This document shows positions 6,636 through 9,020 of a stretch of DNA of 9,020 bases, piece by piece. The notes under the pieces are model-generated. The model made no database searches and was not told where the DNA came from. It saw only the letters and a program-made list of their open reading frames with translations. Position 1 is the first letter of the stretch. Each line of letters begins with the position of its first letter. Both the position numbers and the translations under genes were made by a program. Origin of the DNA: an uncultured Eudoraea sp. (GTDB lineage: Bacteria; Bacteroidota; Bacteroidia; Flavobacteriales; Flavobacteriaceae); NCBI GenBank assembly GCA_905479615.1, contig CAJQNH010000065.1, positions 1-9,020 of the forward strand. The letters run 5' to 3'.

Positions 6636-7100
6636 ATGATGTTGACTTGGAAAAACATAATGAGCTTTACGGTAAACGGAAATCCTGCACCAGACAGGCG
6701 TGTTGAAAAAACAGAAAATGAATGGCGTGAAATACTTACTCCGGACCAATTTAGGATTGCCCGAAAAAAAGGAACTGAAGCACCTCATTCAGGAGCATTA
6801 TGCAGCATACATGATGCCGGTAAATATTCCTGTGTATGCTGCGGCACCCCTTTATTTGATTCCACAATTAAATTTGAATCAGGTACAGGATGGCCCAGTT
6901 TTACACAACCTATAGCAGAAAATGCCATCAAATATGAAAAGGATGTCACATTTGGAATGATCAGGGTAGAGGTGCTTTGCAATACCTGCGACGCGCATTT
7001 AGGGCATGTATTTCCAGATGGCCCTGAACCTAGTGGTCTTCGCTATTGTATTAACTCTGAGTCTATGATAATTGAAAAGGAGGTTGTTGATGGAAAGTAA
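6636..7100 (+). CDS. msrB: Peptide-methionine (R)-S-oxide reductase MsrB
   Basis: MsrB reduces the R epimer of methionine sulfoxide in proteins, using thioredoxin as usual electron donor. The 154-residue protein is a complete single-domain MsrB. The structural zinc site is C66/C69 (CVCCG, 66-70) and C115/C118 (CNTC). GTGWPSF (83-89) and HLGHVFPDGP (121-130) are family motifs, and the catalytic Cys is C138 in RYCINS (136-141). C56 and C68 are extra cysteines; C56 might be the resolving Cys, but this is uncertain. There is no signal peptide, so the cytoplasm is expected. The start is ATGATG at 6636 or 6639; both keep the LTWKN leader I associate with related proteins. It overlaps msrA by 11 bp and follows a candidate promoter at 6606-6613. 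Confidence 0.97.
   Translation: MMLTWKNIMSFTVNGNPAPDRRVEKTENEWREILTPDQFRIARKKGTEAPHSGALCSIHDAGKYSCVCCGTPLFDSTIKFESGTGWPSFTQPIAENAIKYEKDVTFGMIRVEVLCNTCDAHLGHVFPDGPEPSGLRYCINSESMIIEKEVVDGK
7077..7083 (+). promoter_or_regulatory. Strong Shine-Dalgarno site fixing the msrA start
   Basis: AAGGAGG lies inside the 3' end of msrB, six bases before ATG 7090. It is a near-perfect anti-16S match, unlike the AT-rich leaders of the other genes here. It selects ATG 7090 over the in-frame TTG at 7072, which lies upstream of the site itself. Confidence 0.75.
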
Positions 7101-7638
7101 AAATTTGGAATTGGCAACTCTGGGCGGAGGATGTTTTTGGTGTACCGAAGCGGTATTATTAGAAGTGAAAGGGGTAGAAAAGGTAGTCTCAGGATATTCA
7201 GGCGGGAATGCTCCAGGCAAGCCTACTTATAGGGAAATATGCTCCGGACTAACCGGTCATGCAGAGGTAATTCAGCTAAGCTTTGATCCTGATGTTATTT
7301 CTTTTCATGATTTATTAATGATTTTTATGACTACTCATGACCCCACGACCCTAAACAGACAAGGTGCAGATGTTGGGACACAATACCGTTCTGTCATTTT
7401 TTACCATGACGAAAATCAAAAAGAGGTGGCAGAAGGGGTTCTAAGTGAAATGTCTTCCTATTATGAGAATCCGGTGGTTACAGAATTAAGTCCGCTAAAA
7501 ATATTTTATGAGGCTGAGGACTATCATCAGGATTATTATCGGAATAACCAAAGTCAGGGTTATTGTAATTTTGTAATTACTCCAAAATTGGCTAAACTTA
7601 GAAAAATACATGCAGACAAACTTAAAAATGCTATTTAA
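7090..7638 (+). CDS. msrA: Peptide-methionine (S)-S-oxide reductase MsrA
   Basis: MsrA reduces the S epimer of methionine sulfoxide, complementing MsrB encoded just upstream. The 182-residue product has the catalytic motif GGGCFWCTEAV (12-22), with nucleophile C15 and supporting E20. GYSGG (35-39), the substrate-pocket segment GHAEV (56-60) and HDPTTLNRQGADVGTQYRS (83-101) follow. A probable resolving Cys is C159 in GYCNFVI. There is no signal peptide, so the enzyme should be cytoplasmic. The start is fixed by a Shine-Dalgarno AAGGAGG six bases before ATG 7090. The 11-bp overlap with msrB indicates one operon and balanced output of both reductases. A palindromic terminator lies 39 bp after the stop. 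Confidence 0.97.
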   Translation: MESKNLELATLGGGCFWCTEAVLLEVKGVEKVVSGYSGGNAPGKPTYREICSGLTGHAEVIQLSFDPDVISFHDLLMIFMTTHDPTTLNRQGADVGTQYRSVIFYHDENQKEVAEGVLSEMSSYYENPVVTELSPLKIFYEAEDYHQDYYRNNQSQGYCNFVITPKLAKLRKIHADKLKNAI

Positions 7639-7677
7639 GTATTTCTCTACTGACCATAATGTACCTGAAATTAAATA

Positions 7678-7711
7678 AAAAGAGCTCCAATAAATTTATT
7701 GGAGCTCTTTT
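7678..7711. terminator. Bidirectional intrinsic terminator (perfect 34-bp palindrome)
   Basis: The arms are 17 bp each and perfectly complementary, centred between 7694 and 7695, with the GC-bearing core GAGCTCC/GGAGCTC. As RNA the stem ends in T-rich sequence on both strands: TTTTCTT reading forward and TTTTTATTT reading in reverse. It lies between the convergent msrA and the S41 protease gene (stop at 7734-7736), so it can end both transcripts. Confidence 0.9.
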
Positions 7712-7733
7712 CTTAACTGTAAACGAGTATTTA

Positions 7734-9020
7734 CTAGCCTTTTACACTTGCTAATTTACCGTTTTTAATATTGTTTATTTTCAAATCCTGAAGCACATTT
7801 ATTGCCTCCTCTACATAGACATCCTTTGCAAGATTAATATGCCAGCGGTCACGCTTTTCCCTTAATGCAGGATCTTTTGTAAAAAGTTCTTCTTCGTATT
7901 TAAGAGATTCAAATGTCAAATGCGAGTCGTAATCTGATATAGTCTTGAAATAGGTAGATTTTGCCTTATCCTTTTTCTCTTCTCTTTTGTAGATATCAAA
8001 ATTCAGAGAAACCACATTTTCATCCTGCTGTTCCTTCAGCCATTTGGCGTTTTCTTCAATTAAAGTAATCTGAGGATTCGCAGACATGCGCTTGGTACTA
8101 TTCTCAATAGTTGTTTCATAATCAATATAACCTTCCCATGGCTCGTAATCTGCCGGTGATATTTTATCCCAGCTTAACGGATTACGCTGATCTCTTTCAC
8201 CCAGGTCAATATAGCTGTATCTATCCGGAACTACAACATCACTTTTAACGCCTTCCAACTGTGTTGATCCCCCATTTATCCTATAAAATTTTTGAGTTGT
8301 AAGTTTTATAGCTCCAAGATCACCATGTTCATTACTTCTAACAATATTTTCCAAAGGAATTACATTTTGTACTGTTCCCTTACCAAAAGTCTGCTTACTG
8401 CCAATCACTACAGCTCTTTTATAATCTTGCATGGCAGCTGCCAATATTTCAGAAGCTGAAGCAGAAAGCTCATTCACCAAAATAACAAGCGGACCATCCC
8501 ATTGAATTCGTTCATCCTTATCCTCATATACATCCTTGTCCTTGCCAGAAGACCTAACCTGAACCACAGGGCCATCTTTAATGAAAAGACCGGCCATTTC
8601 TACAACTGTTTTAAGAGACCCTCCCCCATTGTCCCTAAGGTCAATTACGAGGCCTTCAGCGCCTTCCTGTTTTAAAAGCTCAACTTCTTTGGCTACATCT
8701 GTAGCAGCATTTCTTTCGGCATAATCATTAAAGTCCACATAGAACTTAGGAAGATTGATAATCCCGTATTTTTGATTTTCTTTAGTAACCGTTGCAGATT
8801 TGGCATAACTTTCTTCAAGTTCAACTACATCTCGTGTAATAGAAATTTCTTCGACAGAGCCATCCACTTTCCTAACCGTTAAATCAACTACCGTACCCTT
8901 AGGCCCTTTAATTAGTTTTATAGCATCATCCAAACGCATCCCAACAATATTTACCGGTATCTCACCGTCCTGGCCTACTTTTAATATTTCGTCTCCAACT
9001 TCCAGTTGCTGATTTCTCCA
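7734..9020 (-). CDS. prc: Prc/Tsp-type tail-specific C-terminal-processing protease (S41), 5' part missing
   Basis: The reading frame is open through the right edge, so the start lies beyond the window; 428 residues are visible. They begin inside a PDZ domain (VGDEILKV at visible residues 8-15, extending to about 64). The S41 core (about 85-265) includes LRDNGGGS and the Ser/Lys dyad: S188 in ELSASASEI and K214 in TFGKGTVQ. A C-terminal domain (about 278-420, NPLSWDKISPADYEPWEGY onward) matches the Prc/Tsp extension rather than the shorter CtpA form. Prc enzymes are periplasmic proteases that degrade or trim proteins from exposed hydrophobic C-termini, and in E. coli process PBP3 and a murein hydrolase. 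By alignment of motif spacing to E. coli Prc, roughly 265 N-terminal residues, including any signal sequence, are missing. The gene converges on msrA across a shared terminator. Confidence 0.93.
   Translation of the reverse strand, partial: WRNQQLEVGDEILKVGQDGEIPVNIVGMRLDDAIKLIKGPKGTVVDLTVRKVDGSVEEISITRDVVELEESYAKSATVTKENQKYGIINLPKFYVDFNDYAERNAATDVAKEVELLKQEGAEGLVIDLRDNGGGSLKTVVEMAGLFIKDGPVVQVRSSGKDKDVYEDKDERIQWDGPLVILVNELSASASEILAAAMQDYKRAVVIGSKQTFGKGTVQNVIPLENIVRSNEHGDLGAIKLTTQKFYRINGGSTQLEGVKSDVVVPDRYSYIDLGERDQRNPLSWDKISPADYEPWEGYIDYETTIENSTKRMSANPQITLIEENAKWLKEQQDENVVSLNFDIYKREEKKDKAKSTYFKTISDYDSHLTFESLKYEEELFTKDPALREKRDRWHINLAKDVYVEEAINVLQDLKINNIKNGKLASVKG

Noticed and set aside
7072..7089. 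TTG at 7072 as start of msrA
   Set aside because: The Shine-Dalgarno AAGGAGG lies downstream of it and is correctly spaced for ATG 7090. MsrA needs only about 14 residues before the catalytic Cys.
1..9020. Search for CRISPR arrays, insertion sequences, tRNA/rRNA genes, toxin-antitoxin pairs or a novel multi-gene system
   Set aside because: No spaced repeats, transposase motifs, terminal inverted repeats or tRNA-like cloverleaf were seen. The gene set is conserved housekeeping, and the lone nuclease has no visible immunity or partner gene.

Overview
The window is an AT-rich stretch of a Bacteroidota chromosome, most likely from the Flavobacteriaceae. Four things point there: the order purH end - mreB - mreC - mreD - mrdA - rodA, protein sequences of flavobacterial character, TAnnTTTG-type (-7) promoter boxes in front of transcription units, and no obvious Shine-Dalgarno sequence before most genes (msrA is the exception). 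Genus cannot be settled from the sequence alone.

Layout. Bases 1-18 are the last codons of purH (reading RHFKH-stop). Bases 75-5666 on the + strand are a complete rod-shape (elongasome) cluster: mreB (actin-like filament), mreC (periplasmic scaffold), mreD (membrane partner), mrdA (PBP2 transpeptidase) and rodA (SEDS glycosyltransferase). mreC/mreD and mrdA/rodA overlap, so these genes are probably cotranscribed and partly translationally coupled. The products together build and crosslink side-wall peptidoglycan under the inner membrane.

rodA meets a convergent gene at 5663-6484 (- strand) for a membrane-anchored DNA/RNA non-specific (bba-Me) endonuclease. The two genes share one CTAG as stop codon on both strands. 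A 151-bp divergent region (6485-6635) then separates the nuclease from msrB-msrA (+ strand), a two-gene operon for reduction of both methionine sulfoxide epimers. It carries two outward-facing TAAATTTG boxes and a short inverted repeat. A perfect 34-bp palindrome at 7678-7711 probably terminates both msrA and the convergent gene at 7734-9020 (- strand), a Prc/Tsp-type S41 tail-specific protease cut by the right window edge.

Nothing here looks like a mobile element, CRISPR array, phage, defence locus or RNA gene. No intergenic stretch exceeds about 150 bp. The region is mainly conserved housekeeping sequence. The points worth a second look are architectural: the shared palindromic stop, a possibly leaderless nuclease mRNA, a repeated 11-bp overlap geometry, and a Cys/His cluster beside the PBP2 active site. 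I do not see an undescribed biological system.
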